64,000 bases of DNA from Bacteroidota bacterium (GTDB taxonomy: Bacteria; Bacteroidota; Bacteroidia; Chitinophagales; LD1). Below are positions 28,345 through 38,428 of this stretch, piece by piece; positions within the stretch are counted from its first letter, which is position 1, and the number at the start of each line of letters is the position of its first letter. The notes beneath the pieces were generated by a model. It was given only the letters and a program-made list of their open reading frames with translations, searched no databases and was not told the DNA's origin. The position numbers and the translations under genes are program-made. The DNA is taken from NCBI GenBank assembly GCA_026391075.1, contig JAPLES010000021.1, positions 62,001 to 126,000 on the forward strand, in the 5' to 3' direction.

Positions 28345-29262
28345 TCACTTCGAAATCAATTGCGGTGTTCTCGGCATCAAAATTCCCTTTCGTTTTTTCT
28401 CGAAATAAAAATCCAAACGTCCGAGATAAATTCCTGCCCAGCCCACCTGATTCACCAGAACCTTTGCTCCGTCTGCGTTTGCAAACTCATCGGGCTTTGT
28501 AAAAAATGTGTGCGTGTGTCCGCCTAAAATCAAATCAATATTTTTTGACCGATACGCCAGATCCATATCGCTCACTTTTTTTTCATCGTATTTGTAACCG
28601 ATATGCGAGAGACAAATTACCAAATCGCAATCTTGTTCATACTTTAAATGTTTAGCCATTTGATTTGCGTTCGCAATCGGGTCATTATAACGAACTCCTC
28701 CAAAAGATTCTTTCGGCACTAATCCCTGCAATTCAATTCCAATTCCAAACACACCAACTTTAATATCCTCGTACTTGAAAATTTTGTGCGTCTGAATTTT
28801 TCCTTCCATAGGTGTATCGGCAAAATCGTAGTTGCAATTCAAAAACGGAAATGATGCATGCGGCAATTGTTTTACAAATCCATCCAAGCCCGCATCAAAA
28901 TCGTGATTGCCGAGTGTTGAAGCATCATACTTCATTTCGCTCATCAATTTAAATTCTAATTCGCCACCGTATTTGTTGAAGTAAGGAGTGCCCTGCCAAA
29001 TATCGCCCACATCTAAAAGCAAAACATTTTTTTCCTGCTTACGAATTTCATTGAGCAAAACTGCGCGTTGAGCAAAACCGCCAAGCCCCTGAAACTTTCC
29101 GCCATCCATCGGAAAGGGTTCAATACGGCTGTGCTGGTCGTTGGTATGGAGAATCGTAATCTTTCGTGCAACACCTTTTGCAAAGACTTCATAAGGAAAT
29201 GAACTTGCAGCTAGCAATGCTCCTGCGGTAAAAGATTTTTGTATGAATGTTTTTCGTTTCAT
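28345..29262 (-). CDS. Metallophosphatase domain of 5'-nucleotidase (N-terminal half, separate gene)
   Basis: ITILHTNDQHSRIEPFP, LLDVGDIWQGTPYFN, LGNHDFDAGLDG, LSHIGYKYDE, LILGGHTHTF. Confidence 0.9.
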   Translation of the reverse strand: MKRKTFIQKSFTAGALLAASSFPYEVFAKGVARKITILHTNDQHSRIEPFPMDGGKFQGLGGFAQRAVLLNEIRKQEKNVLLLDVGDIWQGTPYFNKYGGELEFKLMSEMKYDASTLGNHDFDAGLDGFVKQLPHASFPFLNCNYDFADTPMEGKIQTHKIFKYEDIKVGVFGIGIELQGLVPKESFGGVRYNDPIANANQMAKHLKYEQDCDLVICLSHIGYKYDEKKVSDMDLAYRSKNIDLILGGHTHTFFTKPDEFANADGAKVLVNQVGWAGIYLGRLDFYFEKKRKGILMPRTPQLISK

Positions 29263-29265
29263 TTC

Positions 29266-30003
29266 TTAATCAAGTTTCTGAACTCTTCCGTCAATTACAC
29301 TTTTGATGTGTTCGCCTTTTGCATTCATTTCTTTCAATCCGTCAATAATGGCATCGCGCAAACTCTTCTTTAAAATTGTTTTCGGAAGATACGAAAGCAT
29401 AGAGCAGTTATCGCCACCCTGCGCCAAGTAATCTGAGACAGCGATGGTGTAATTTTTATTTACGTCAAGTGGCTCACCTTGTATAAAAACATCAAATGCT
29501 TTTTCTTTTTTGAATTTGTATCGTGCTCCGCTAATCTGCCAACCGCCTTTAAATGCCATGTAATTAAAAAGCGTGTCGAGTGTTTTCCCGCTTACGGTCA
29601 TTATATCAATCAGATTTTCAAACGGCATCAGCTCTATTATGTTTCCGAGTGTAATGTTTCCCTTATGCAAATTCGGCAAACGAATTCCTCCGTTGTTCAG
29701 AAAAGTAAAATCAACATTGCATTTGCAGTAGTCTTTACTTTTTTTCAAAACTAAATCGCACATCAAATTTCCTAAATCGCTTTCAGGAATTGATTTTGTA
29801 AGAATGGTATCTGAAACTGCGAGCAACACATTCATCTCCATATCGAGCGAGTCTTTGTAAGGACGAATGATGGCTGCAATTTTTTCATCGCTAGGAGAAT
29901 TCGGATTGAGCCTCTCTTCTTTGAATTTATATTCTGTAGCAACGTAGTGCTTGGTGCATGAGGACGAAGTGATGAGAAAAAGAAAGAAGAAAATATTTTT
30001 CAT
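29266..30003 (-). CDS. 5'-nucleotidase C-terminal domain lipoprotein (C-terminal half, separate gene)
   Basis: MKNIFFFLFLITSSSC lipobox; NNGGIRLPNLHKGNITLGNIIELMPFENLIDIMTVSG; DYLAQGGDNCSML; ORF-track start at 30108 replaced by 30003. Confidence 0.88.
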   Translation of the reverse strand: MKNIFFFLFLITSSSCTKHYVATEYKFKEERLNPNSPSDEKIAAIIRPYKDSLDMEMNVLLAVSDTILTKSIPESDLGNLMCDLVLKKSKDYCKCNVDFTFLNNGGIRLPNLHKGNITLGNIIELMPFENLIDIMTVSGKTLDTLFNYMAFKGGWQISGARYKFKKEKAFDVFIQGEPLDVNKNYTIAVSDYLAQGGDNCSMLSYLPKTILKKSLRDAIIDGLKEMNAKGEHIKSVIDGRVQKLD

Positions 30004-30046
30004 GGTCTGTATAAAATGGTCTGACCTTCGGTGCAGACCCAGGTGG

Positions 30047-31594
30047 TTATCCTTGATACTCTCCGTAAATCTCTCTGAGCGAATCGGCAATTTCTCCAAG
30101 CGTGGCATAATTCTCTACCGCCTCAATTACAAACGGCATTATATTTTTCTCTTCGCGACTTGCCTCTTGAATATTTATCAAACTCGCTTTCACTTTTTCA
30201 TTATCTCTTTTCGCCCGAAGTTTCGCCAATTTATCTGACTGAATTTTACGGATGGAATCATCAATGCGGAGCAGTCCTGTTGGAGTGGCTTCTTTTTCAG
30301 CAAATTGATTTACGCCTACAATTATTTTTTCTTTCGATTCAACTGCCTGCTGATATGTATAGGATGCGCGCGCAATTTCGTTTTGCATAAATCCTTGTTC
30401 AATTGCCGAAACACTTCCACCCATTTCATCAATGCGCTGAATATATTTCCATGCGGCTTCTTCAATTTGGTCGGTGAGTGTTTCAATAAAGTAAGAACCC
30501 GCCAGTGGGTCAACGGTTTCTGTTACACCACTTTCGTAACCGATAATTTGTTGGGTGCGAAGTGCAACTTTCGCTGCTTCTTCTGTAGGTAATGAAAGTG
30601 CTTCATCATATCCATTCGTATGCAGTGATTGTGTTCCGCCTAAAACTGCAGCCAATGCCTGAAGTGTAACGCGCGAAATATTATTTTTTGGTTGTTGTGC
30701 AGTAAGCGTGCTTCCACCGGTTTGTGTATGAAAGCGCAACATTTGCGCTTTTGCATCAGTAGCACCTAAGTCTGTTGTAATCTTCGCCCACATTCTGCGT
30801 GCCGCACGAAACTTAGCTACTTCTTCAAAAAAATTATTGTGTGCATTGAAGAAGAAAGAAAGCCGCTGACCAAACTGATTAATGTCCAACCCTTTTTTTT
30901 GCGCTGCTAGACAATAAGCTTTTCCGTTGCTGAGTGTAAATGCAATTTCCTGCACAGCCGTTGAACCTGCTTCGCGAATATGATAGCCCGAAATTGAAAT
31001 CGTGTTCCACTTCGTCACTTCGGTATTGCAGTATTCAAAAATATCGGTAATGATTTTCATGCTCGGCTTTGGTGGATAGATATAAGTGCCGCGTGCCGCA
31101 TACTCTTTCAGAATATCGTTTTGAATAGTGCCTGATATTTTTTTCAAATCGGCTCCCTGTTTTTTTGCGAGAGCTATATATAAGGACAGTAAAATGTAAG
31201 CAGTAGAGTTAATCGTCATTGAAGTGGAAACATCTTCCAGTGTAATTCCCTGAAAGAGCACTTCCATATCCTCCAGCGAATCAATGGCAACTCCTACTTT
31301 TCCTACTTCGCCTTCGGCAAGTGCATGGTCGCTGTCGTAACCTATTTGTGTAGGTAAATCAAAGGCAACACTTAAACCGCTAACACCTTGAGAAAGCAAA
31401 TAATGATAACGCTTGTTGCTTTCTTCTGCAGTAGAAAACCCTGCATACTGGCGCATGGTCCACAACTTGCTGCGATACATTTCTGAATGGACTCCGCGCG
31501 TGAAAGGGAATTTGCCGGGCTCGCCTGCTTCGCCTTTATATAGAGAGTAAACTCTTTGAATTTCTATTCCGCTATCGGTGGTAAATTTTTTCAT
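30047..31594 (-). CDS. Methylmalonyl-CoA mutase catalytic (TIM-barrel) subunit lacking the B12-binding domain
   Basis: [111 protein letters not shown]; 515 aa, no C-terminal DXHXXG domain. Confidence 0.92.
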   Translation of the reverse strand: MKKFTTDSGIEIQRVYSLYKGEAGEPGKFPFTRGVHSEMYRSKLWTMRQYAGFSTAEESNKRYHYLLSQGVSGLSVAFDLPTQIGYDSDHALAEGEVGKVGVAIDSLEDMEVLFQGITLEDVSTSMTINSTAYILLSLYIALAKKQGADLKKISGTIQNDILKEYAARGTYIYPPKPSMKIITDIFEYCNTEVTKWNTISISGYHIREAGSTAVQEIAFTLSNGKAYCLAAQKKGLDINQFGQRLSFFFNAHNNFFEEVAKFRAARRMWAKITTDLGATDAKAQMLRFHTQTGGSTLTAQQPKNNISRVTLQALAAVLGGTQSLHTNGYDEALSLPTEEAAKVALRTQQIIGYESGVTETVDPLAGSYFIETLTDQIEEAAWKYIQRIDEMGGSVSAIEQGFMQNEIARASYTYQQAVESKEKIIVGVNQFAEKEATPTGLLRIDDSIRKIQSDKLAKLRAKRDNEKVKASLINIQEASREEKNIMPFVIEAVENYATLGEIADSLREIYGEYQG

Positions 31595-31606
31595 GCTTTT
31601 GAAATC

Positions 31607-32140
31607 TTAAAACAATTGTCTGCATTCTGCTTTTAAAAATTCAAGGGCATGTTCGGTAGGTAAAGGCATGTTGGCACTTTGTATTCCGGTGAAGAGCGCA
31701 TTGATAAATTGACCCGCACTTGCTTCGGAAGGCAATTGTGTACCGAAAAGATTTGCCGTCTTCGCCATTTCTTCTTTAGCCTGCACAATTAAATTCCATG
31801 CATCGCTCGAAACATAAATCTGCTGCGAAAGATTGTGTTCAAATTCTTCGCGAATATTTTTTACGATGGCATATTGCAGTTCGCTCGCCAGCATATCGGG
31901 TGTGCGCACTCTTGAAATAACAGAAAGGAAATTGATGCGCTCTAAAAAAAAAGATAGACGTTCATACGCCTGTAAGCGCAGTTGCACAATATCTTTATCG
32001 CGGTTTAATTTCAACTCAATGGCTTTGGCAGTTATTTCGCGCTGCATATACCGCGTCAATAAAAAATAAGCGGTCACAAACACAATGAGTGCCGGCAAAG
32101 TGTATTTCAAAATTTCGAGAAGGGCGTTTGCGATTTCCAT
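31607..32140 (-). CDS. Membrane-anchored hypothetical protein
   Basis: N-terminal TM segment then basic/helical cytoplasmic domain; closely upstream of the mutase gene. Confidence 0.6.
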   Translation of the reverse strand: MEIANALLEILKYTLPALIVFVTAYFLLTRYMQREITAKAIELKLNRDKDIVQLRLQAYERLSFFLERINFLSVISRVRTPDMLASELQYAIVKNIREEFEHNLSQQIYVSSDAWNLIVQAKEEMAKTANLFGTQLPSEASAGQFINALFTGIQSANMPLPTEHALEFLKAECRQLF

Positions 32141-32215
32141 AAAACAGGTTTGCTATAATAACGAAGTGTCGTTTGCTTTTAGTGTGCCGAAATTAAAATA
32201 GTCTTCGGTATAGTT

Positions 32216-33448
32216 TCAATACAGCATTCTTACCTTGATGGTGCTCTTTACTTCCTTGAGCAAACCGAATGCTTCTTTTGATAAGGCAGTATCGACATCA
32301 AGAACCACGTAACCTATTTCATCGTTGGTTTTTAAATACTGACCGAGGATGTTGATGTTGTGCGAAGAAAGTTTGGAGTTGATTTCACCCAACACCCCCG
32401 GCACGTTTTTGTGAATGTGCAGGATGCGATGTGTTTTTGCCTGTAACTGCAAATTCAACTGCGGCACCGAATGCGAACCTGTTGTGCTTCCTCTTTCTAA
32501 ATAGTTCAGCAGTTTGGAAGTAACATCCAAACCAATATTCAACTGCGCTTCTTCGGTAGAGCCGCCAATGTGTGGTGTGAGAATTACATTCGGAAGATTT
32601 TGCAACACGGTAGAAAACTTTGCTCCGTTCTTTTCTGGCTCTTCCGGAAAAACATCAATAGCAGCTCCTGAAACTTGTCCGCTTTGCAAAGCATTCTTCA
32701 ACGCTTCCAAATCCACCACATCGCCACGACTATAATTAATGAGTATGCTTCCGCGTTTCATGAAAGCAAGCGTTTCTGCATTGAGCAAATTGCGGGTAGA
32801 TACTTCGCTTGGAATGTGCAGCGTTACAATATTCGCGCGCTTCAATAAATCTTTGAGTGAGCGAACCTGCTTGGCGTTTCCGTGAGGAAGTTTCGATTCC
32901 ACATCAAAATAAACTACGTCCATACCGAGGGCTTCTGCCATTACACTTACCTGTGAGCCAATGTTTCCGTAGCCAACAATGCCCAGCGTTTTTCCGCGAA
33001 GCTCAAAACTTCCTTTGGCATCTTTTTGCCAAATGCCTTCATGAGCCGCTTTGTTTTTATCGGTAATTCTGCGTATGAGCATTACTGAAAGTCCGATTAC
33101 TAATTCGGCAACGCTACGGGTGTTTGCATGTGGCGCATTGAAAACTGCAATTCCTTTTTCGGTAGCGGCTTTCATGTTTACCTGATTTACTCCAATGCAG
33201 TAACAACCTATGGCAAGCAACTTGTTGGCTTTGGTCAAAACTTTTTCAGTCACCAATGTTTTGCTTCGAATGCCGAGCAGATGCACATCTTTTATTTCGC
33301 GCATTAAATCAGCTTCGCTCAAAGCACCGCTGAGTTTGCGTACCGTTACATAGCCCGCTTCTTTAAATTCTTCTACCGAAACATCGCTGATGTTTTCGAG
33401 CAGAAGAATATTGATTTTATCTTTAGGGTAAGAAGTATGCTTCGACAT
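32216..33448 (-). CDS. serA: D-3-phosphoglycerate dehydrogenase (with ACT domain)
   Basis: LGIVGYGNIGSQVSVMAEALGMDVVYFDVE, GAAIDVFPEEPEKNG, LTPHIGGSTEEAQLNIG, C-terminal ACT-like HKNVPGVLGEINSKLSSHNINI. Confidence 0.95.
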   Translation of the reverse strand: MSKHTSYPKDKINILLLENISDVSVEEFKEAGYVTVRKLSGALSEADLMREIKDVHLLGIRSKTLVTEKVLTKANKLLAIGCYCIGVNQVNMKAATEKGIAVFNAPHANTRSVAELVIGLSVMLIRRITDKNKAAHEGIWQKDAKGSFELRGKTLGIVGYGNIGSQVSVMAEALGMDVVYFDVESKLPHGNAKQVRSLKDLLKRANIVTLHIPSEVSTRNLLNAETLAFMKRGSILINYSRGDVVDLEALKNALQSGQVSGAAIDVFPEEPEKNGAKFSTVLQNLPNVILTPHIGGSTEEAQLNIGLDVTSKLLNYLERGSTTGSHSVPQLNLQLQAKTHRILHIHKNVPGVLGEINSKLSSHNINILGQYLKTNDEIGYVVLDVDTALSKEAFGLLKEVKSTIKVRMLY

Positions 33449-33455
33449 GGTTATA

Positions 33456-33550
33456 AGTTGCGGGTTGAAGGTTGCGGGTTAATAAAAATACAAAGTTGCT
33501 TTCCCGTGAGGAGCAACAACCTGTAACCAGTAACTCGCAACACGTAACTA
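33456..33550. repeat. Inverted degenerate GTTGCGGGT / AACCTGTAAC repeats between serA and sod
   Basis: agttgcgggttgaaggttgcgggttaat ... caacctgtaaccagtaactcgcaacacgtaacta. Confidence 0.7.
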
Positions 33551-34156
33551 TTATTTCGCTTCAGCAAAACGTTTTGCTACTTCAGCCCAGTTAACTACGT
33601 TGAAGAAAGCGGTGATATAATCTGGTCTGCGGTTTTGGTAGTTGAGATAGTAAGCGTGTTCCCAAACATCCAACCCAAGAATCGGAGTGCCTTTGCATTC
33701 TGCAATATCCATTAACGGATTGTCCTGATTTGGTGTAGAGCAAACCGCGAGCTTGCCACCGCTTACACATAGCCAAGCCCAGCCCGAACCGAAACGCGTA
33801 GTAGCGGCTTTGGTAAATTCTGCTTTAAAATTATCGAACGATACAAATGAGTTATTGATGGCTTCTGCCAACGCGCCAGTTGGAGCACCGCCAGCATTTG
33901 GCGCCATAATTTGCCAGAAGAAAGAATGGTTCCAATGCCCGCCACCGTTGTTGCGAACAGCCGGAGCCAGTTTGGAAATATTCGCGAGAATTTCTTCGAG
34001 CGATTTGTTTTCCCATTCAGTGCCAGCAAGTGCAGCATTTAAATTAGTTACATAAGCATTGTGGTGTTTGCCATGGTGAATTTCCATAGTGCGCGCATCT
34101 ACATGCGGTTCAAGTGCATCGAACGAATAAGGCAAAGCCGGTAGTGTAAAAGCCAT
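33551..34156 (-). CDS. Superoxide dismutase (Fe/Mn family)
   Basis: [69 protein letters not shown]. Confidence 0.97.
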   Translation of the reverse strand: MAFTLPALPYSFDALEPHVDARTMEIHHGKHHNAYVTNLNAALAGTEWENKSLEEILANISKLAPAVRNNGGGHWNHSFFWQIMAPNAGGAPTGALAEAINNSFVSFDNFKAEFTKAATTRFGSGWAWLCVSGGKLAVCSTPNQDNPLMDIAECKGTPILGLDVWEHAYYLNYQNRRPDYITAFFNVVNWAEVAKRFAEAK

Positions 34157-34246
34157 TGTATTTTGTTTTTAGTTTTTAGAAAATGATTGTTGCGGGTGCG
34201 AAAGTAAAACTTGTATTTACATTTCCGCGTTATCGAAAACAAACTC

Positions 34247-34690
34247 TTACTTCTCTCTTTTCTCCTTAAAAAACTCCGTTAGCAAAAGCCCGCATTCGTC
34301 TTTTAATATGCCGTGAGTTACTTCTGTTTTAGGATGAAGCACTCTACCCTGCGTAAGAGTATAACCTGCTTTAGCATCGTAAGCACCAAAAACCAAACGG
34401 CTAACACGCGCCCACATAATAGCGCTGGCGCACATAAGACAGGGTTCGAGCGTAACGTAGATGGTGCAGTCTTCTAAAAATTTACTGCCTAGGTAATTGG
34501 CGGCAGCGGTAATGGCAATCATTTCGGCATGAGCCGTTACATCTTTCAGCTTTTCGGTTTGGTTATAACCCTTGCCTATAATTCGGTTGCCCGCCACCAC
34601 TATTGCACCCACAGGTATTTCGTCTTCTTCAAAAGCGTAAGTAGCTTCCTTCAAAGCCAGCTTCATAAAATATTCGTCACTGAAATTCAT
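34247..34690 (-). CDS. tadA: tRNA(adenine34) deaminase / nucleoside deaminase
   Basis: DVTAHAEMIAI, VTLEPCLMCASAIMWARVSRLVFGA. Confidence 0.92.
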   Translation of the reverse strand: MNFSDEYFMKLALKEATYAFEEDEIPVGAIVVAGNRIIGKGYNQTEKLKDVTAHAEMIAITAAANYLGSKFLEDCTIYVTLEPCLMCASAIMWARVSRLVFGAYDAKAGYTLTQGRVLHPKTEVTHGILKDECGLLLTEFFKEKREK

Positions 34691-34715
34691 GTTGAACTAT
34701 TATGATTTTTAAAAC

Positions 34716-34788
34716 AGACACTAATTGCACGGATTACACGGAAAAAAGCAAAAAACAATTCGTGTCAATTAGTGAAATCCGTGTCTGC
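34716..34788. repeat. Inverted CACGGATT/AATCCGTG-type dispersed repeat
   Basis: cagacactaattgcacggattacacggaa ... ttcgtgtcaattagtgaaatccgtgtctg. Confidence 0.75.
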
Positions 34789-35718
34789 CGTATGAAACGT
34801 TTTCTTTTTCAAAATAAAGAAATAACCAATCACTGCCGGCAAAACCAAATTGAGTAGCCAAACAAAAGTTACTCCACTCAATATACCAATGATGTTGTTT
34901 GAAAAGTTATTGAAAATAAAAAGCGCCAGACTTCCTCTATAACTGAAATCGAGAAAAGGCAACAAAGGCGAAAAAGTAAGTGCCACTAAAAAAACTCCAG
35001 TGTGAACCACCAGCGCAAAAAAATTATCGCTCACGCAAAAGAACATCAGCAACAAAACATACTGCAACAGATAAACTGCGAGGCGAACGAACGAGAACAG
35101 CAACACCTTGAGCTGCACGCTGATTTCGGGCAAGGCATCATTATCAATAACCAGATTATATTTTTGAAGAAACGGAATGGATGAAATAAAACGATTGAAA
35201 AAATCGAAGCGGAAGTAAACGAGCATGAAAGAAACACCCACTCCAATCGTCAAACCAATTAGCAGCGGGTCAGTGCGCCAAAGAGTTACAAAAAAAACGC
35301 CTGCCATCAACGTTGCCACACTCTGCGCTATACCGCCAATGGAGCTGAGGTAAAAAACTTTCGCTTTATCATCTTCATCTAAATACATTACTCTTCCTAT
35401 AAACTCTCCGCTCCGTGCAGGGGTTACAAAGCCGAGTGTAACGCCCGCAATAATTCCTTTCAATAAATTTCCGAAACTCGATTTTGATTGAATCAGGATT
35501 TTCCATTTAAGCGTTTCTAAAGTCCAGTTCAAAGGCATAAGCAACACCGCAAGCAGCAGCAAATAAAAATTTTGCGGCTTTATATTTTGAAGGAAAAAAC
35601 ACCACTGTGTTTTAAAATCGTTTCGTAAAAACAAGCGGTCGCCAATAAACCAGCAGAGCAGAATAAAAACCAATGCTTTTAAAAACGAAAGGAAAGAATG
35701 ATGGCGGAAAAAATTCAC
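34765..35718 (-). CDS. Lysylphosphatidylglycerol synthase TM-region (UPF0104) family protein
   Basis: Polytopic; GVTLGFVTPARSGEFIGRVMYL. Confidence 0.75.
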   Translation of the reverse strand: MNFFRHHSFLSFLKALVFILLCWFIGDRLFLRNDFKTQWCFFLQNIKPQNFYLLLLAVLLMPLNWTLETLKWKILIQSKSSFGNLLKGIIAGVTLGFVTPARSGEFIGRVMYLDEDDKAKVFYLSSIGGIAQSVATLMAGVFFVTLWRTDPLLIGLTIGVGVSFMLVYFRFDFFNRFISSIPFLQKYNLVIDNDALPEISVQLKVLLFSFVRLAVYLLQYVLLLMFFCVSDNFFALVVHTGVFLVALTFSPLLPFLDFSYRGSLALFIFNNFSNNIIGILSGVTFVWLLNLVLPAVIGYFFILKKKTFHTADTDFTN

Positions 35719-35767
35719 GAAGGCAAATAAAGCGAAACAACAGGCATATCTGTAAAGTCCTAAAGTC

Positions 35768-35983
35768 CTATTTCGTAAAATCGGTTTCTTTTAATTGCGA
35801 TTGTCCAACAATAGATTTGAAAGTGCCATAGGGTATTTCCTTTTTGTTAGCAGGTAAAATTACCGTGAGTGTTGGATTTCCCGCTTTTCGATATTTCTGA
35901 TGACTCCCTTTTTGTGAAATGAAATCAAATCCGTTTTTTAAAAGTACTTTCTCAATTTCCCTTGACGAATAAAGTTTAGGCAT
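35768..35983 (-). CDS. hicA: HicA-family mRNA interferase toxin
   Basis: REIEKVLLKNGFDFISQKGSHQKYRKAGNPTLTVILPANKKEIPYGTFKSIVGQ; start trimmed to 35983. Confidence 0.88.
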   Translation of the reverse strand: MPKLYSSREIEKVLLKNGFDFISQKGSHQKYRKAGNPTLTVILPANKKEIPYGTFKSIVGQSQLKETDFTK

Positions 35984-36194
35984 AATGAAAGTCTTGGGTA
36001 ACAATTTCAGGATTTGAGAACTCATTTACTTTTGACATAGTAGAATCTTCAAAATAAAGTTCGAGTGCTTCTTGCAACATTTTCAATGCTTCGCTTTTGG
36101 TATCTCCAAAACTTGAAACATTTACGTTAAGGCATTGCGCCACGAAATATTTACCTTCTTGCCAAACAGCTATAGAAAGTTTTAAATTTTTCAT
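35976..36194 (-). CDS. hicB: HicB-family antitoxin
   Basis: LSIAVWQEGKYFVAQCLNVNVSSFGDTKSEALKMLQEALELYFED; precedes and overlaps hicA. Confidence 0.85.
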   Translation of the reverse strand: MKNLKLSIAVWQEGKYFVAQCLNVNVSSFGDTKSEALKMLQEALELYFEDSTMSKVNEFSNPEIVTQDFHYA

Positions 36195-36351
36195 AGAAAT
36201 AAGTTTATGCATAAAAATACGAAAAATTAGAAATCGAATTTTCAGATGCTCGAATTACCGAACTTCACGTTTTTTTCGCTATGCAAATTTGCTATTTCTG
36301 ATTTCGCTTTTCAGTTTATACGCCTACATTCGCCACCCCAAACTTCAGTAA

Positions 36352-37713
36352 GTGGCAAAACCCCGCAATGTAATTTTAATAGTAGCCGACAGCTTACGCT
36401 ACGATGCTGTCTACCGCGATGGTGGTCCTGGAGTTCCGTATTTAGAGAACAACGGTATTCAGTTTTCGAACGCGCGCTCTGCAGCTTGTTGGACTTTGCC
36501 GGCTACTACTAGTATGTTCACGGGCATGATGCCGCACGAGCATGGCACTACTTCGCAAAGCCGCTGGTTTAAAGATGATGTGCCTTCACTGGCTGGTAAA
36601 CTCAAAACCGCGAACTACAAACCCATCATGGTTACTGCCAATAGCGTAACCACCGATATATTTAACGTGAGCAAAGATTTTGATGAGGTGCACAAAACCT
36701 GGCAGTTCACACCAACAAAACATCGTTGGCTTTTGCAAACCGTGTTGGCGCTTAACCGCCCGCGCGTTCGTAAATTAATTCTGAAACCCAAAGACCAGTT
36801 CTTCGATAAAGCAAGTGAAGATTTACGTCAGGGAATTATTTATGCGCAAAAAACTTCACACGATTCCTTTTTTAAGGCGAAGCAATTGATTGAAGAAAAC
36901 AACGCGAAAGGTCAGGGTGTTTTCATGTTTATCAATTTAATGGAAACGCATTATCCGTATCACATTGCCGATACGTTTACGCTGATGAACAAAACTTTGC
37001 TCGGCAAAATTCATGAATGGAAAATTCTGTTTCATTTTCTGTCGCAAAGTTTTTTGAAGAACGATAAAGGAGTAGTAAAGCAAGCCGATTTGGATTTGCT
37101 GCGCACCAAACAGCAGCTTGCCTGGAAACTGATTCGCGATGATGTAAATAATTTCTGTCGAGAAATGCACGAGGACAAAGACAACCTGATTGTTTTTTGC
37201 AGCGACCATGGCGATAACTTTGGCGACCAGGGCTGGCAATATCATTTCAGTAATGTAACCGATGGAGGAAATAAAGTTCCTCTTTTCTGGCTCGACCACG
37301 AAAACAAAAAAGCCGAAACAAAAGATTACAACGTAAGCTCTCGTTTCATGCATCATGAAATTTTGAATAGCTGTGGTTTAGATAACGAAGGCGGCACGCT
37401 GCTTCGCGAAGCAGAAAACAATTTACCTGTCTTGCAAAGCTTTTGGTATAACAACGAAGACCAGACTATGCAGAAGTATAAATACAATCAGGTAGCGTTT
37501 ATAGAAGGCGACAAACGGTTTGTGCAGCGCGCAGGCAACTGGATGTATGCACCCGTTACCAAAAACGGAAGCGAACCGACATTCGAATTTGTAGACAAAA
37601 ACTTCAATCCACTCGAAGAATTGAATTTACCTGCCGATAGAAAGAAGTACTTAGAGCGTTCGCTCAAAGACTTCGGCACATTTTCCGATAAGATTATGAG
37701 TAAAGGGAAATGA
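36352..37713 (+). CDS. Sulfatase / alkaline phosphatase superfamily; GTG start
   Basis: NVILIVADSLRYDAVY, NARSAACWTLPATTSMFTGMMPHEHG, CSDHGDNFGDQGW. Confidence 0.88.
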   Translation: MAKPRNVILIVADSLRYDAVYRDGGPGVPYLENNGIQFSNARSAACWTLPATTSMFTGMMPHEHGTTSQSRWFKDDVPSLAGKLKTANYKPIMVTANSVTTDIFNVSKDFDEVHKTWQFTPTKHRWLLQTVLALNRPRVRKLILKPKDQFFDKASEDLRQGIIYAQKTSHDSFFKAKQLIEENNAKGQGVFMFINLMETHYPYHIADTFTLMNKTLLGKIHEWKILFHFLSQSFLKNDKGVVKQADLDLLRTKQQLAWKLIRDDVNNFCREMHEDKDNLIVFCSDHGDNFGDQGWQYHFSNVTDGGNKVPLFWLDHENKKAETKDYNVSSRFMHHEILNSCGLDNEGGTLLREAENNLPVLQSFWYNNEDQTMQKYKYNQVAFIEGDKRFVQRAGNWMYAPVTKNGSEPTFEFVDKNFNPLEELNLPADRKKYLERSLKDFGTFSDKIMSKGK

Positions 37714-38069
37714 ACATCGAAGTAAGGGACTATTGCATTGCTAAAAAAGGAGTAACTGAAGGTTTTCCTTTTGGTGAAGGCGTATTGGTGTTCAAGGTAA
37801 TGGAGAAAATGTTTTTGCTCACGAGTTTGAACGAAACTCCTTTTCGTTGCAACTTAAAAATGAACATAGAACTGGTAGAAGAGTATCTTGAAAAGTACTT
37901 CGACATACAGCCAGGTAACCACATGAACAAAAAGATGTGGAATAGTGTTTACTTTGACACCGGAAATATTCCCCGCAAAGAACTGCTTTGGATGATTGAC
38001 CACAGTTACGATGAAGTAGTAAGCGGGTTGACTAAAAAAATTCAACAGGAACTAAAACAGATAATATGA
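37710..38069 (+). CDS. MmcQ/YjbR family protein
   Basis: VTEGFPFGEGVLVFKVMEKMFLLTSL; NKKMWNSVYFDTGNIPRKELLWMIDHSYDEVVSGL. Confidence 0.85.
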   Translation: MNIEVRDYCIAKKGVTEGFPFGEGVLVFKVMEKMFLLTSLNETPFRCNLKMNIELVEEYLEKYFDIQPGNHMNKKMWNSVYFDTGNIPRKELLWMIDHSYDEVVSGLTKKIQQELKQII

Positions 38070-38425
38070 TTGACTTAATTCTTGTCGCGCTTTTTTGCTA
38101 CCAAATAAACCGCATGGCGCATGAGCGCGGTTTGGCTTCTATGCCTTTTGTTTTAAACTATCTAGCTATTTTCTTCTTAGCCATGATTGCTTTTGTATCG
38201 CTTCTAATTTCATACATGGGCAAAAATGTTTTGCAAACTCCTGAAGGCATTAAAGCCGCTATGATGTTTGAACCGTTTGCCATTATGTTCGAAATATTCC
38301 TGTTCATTTATTTCCGCAAAAAAATACAGCGCGCAAAAGTTTTCAATGGCAACGAAGATGATTTTACTCCTCCGCCATCATCTCCAAATAACAAACCGAA
38401 AAAAGACCTCTCCTACTTCAGATAG
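38066..38425 (+). CDS. Small membrane protein, unknown function
   Basis: Hydrophobic segments; 4-bp overlap with upstream ORF. Confidence 0.6.
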   Translation: MIDLILVALFCYQINRMAHERGLASMPFVLNYLAIFFLAMIAFVSLLISYMGKNVLQTPEGIKAAMMFEPFAIMFEIFLFIYFRKKIQRAKVFNGNEDDFTPPPSSPNNKPKKDLSYFR

Positions 38426-38428
38426 TCC

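Noticed and set aside
30003-30108. Upstream start of the 5'-nucleotidase C-terminal ORF overlapping the mutase gene
   Set aside because: The lipoprotein signal begins at 30003; upstream residues overlap the mutase 3' end in another frame.
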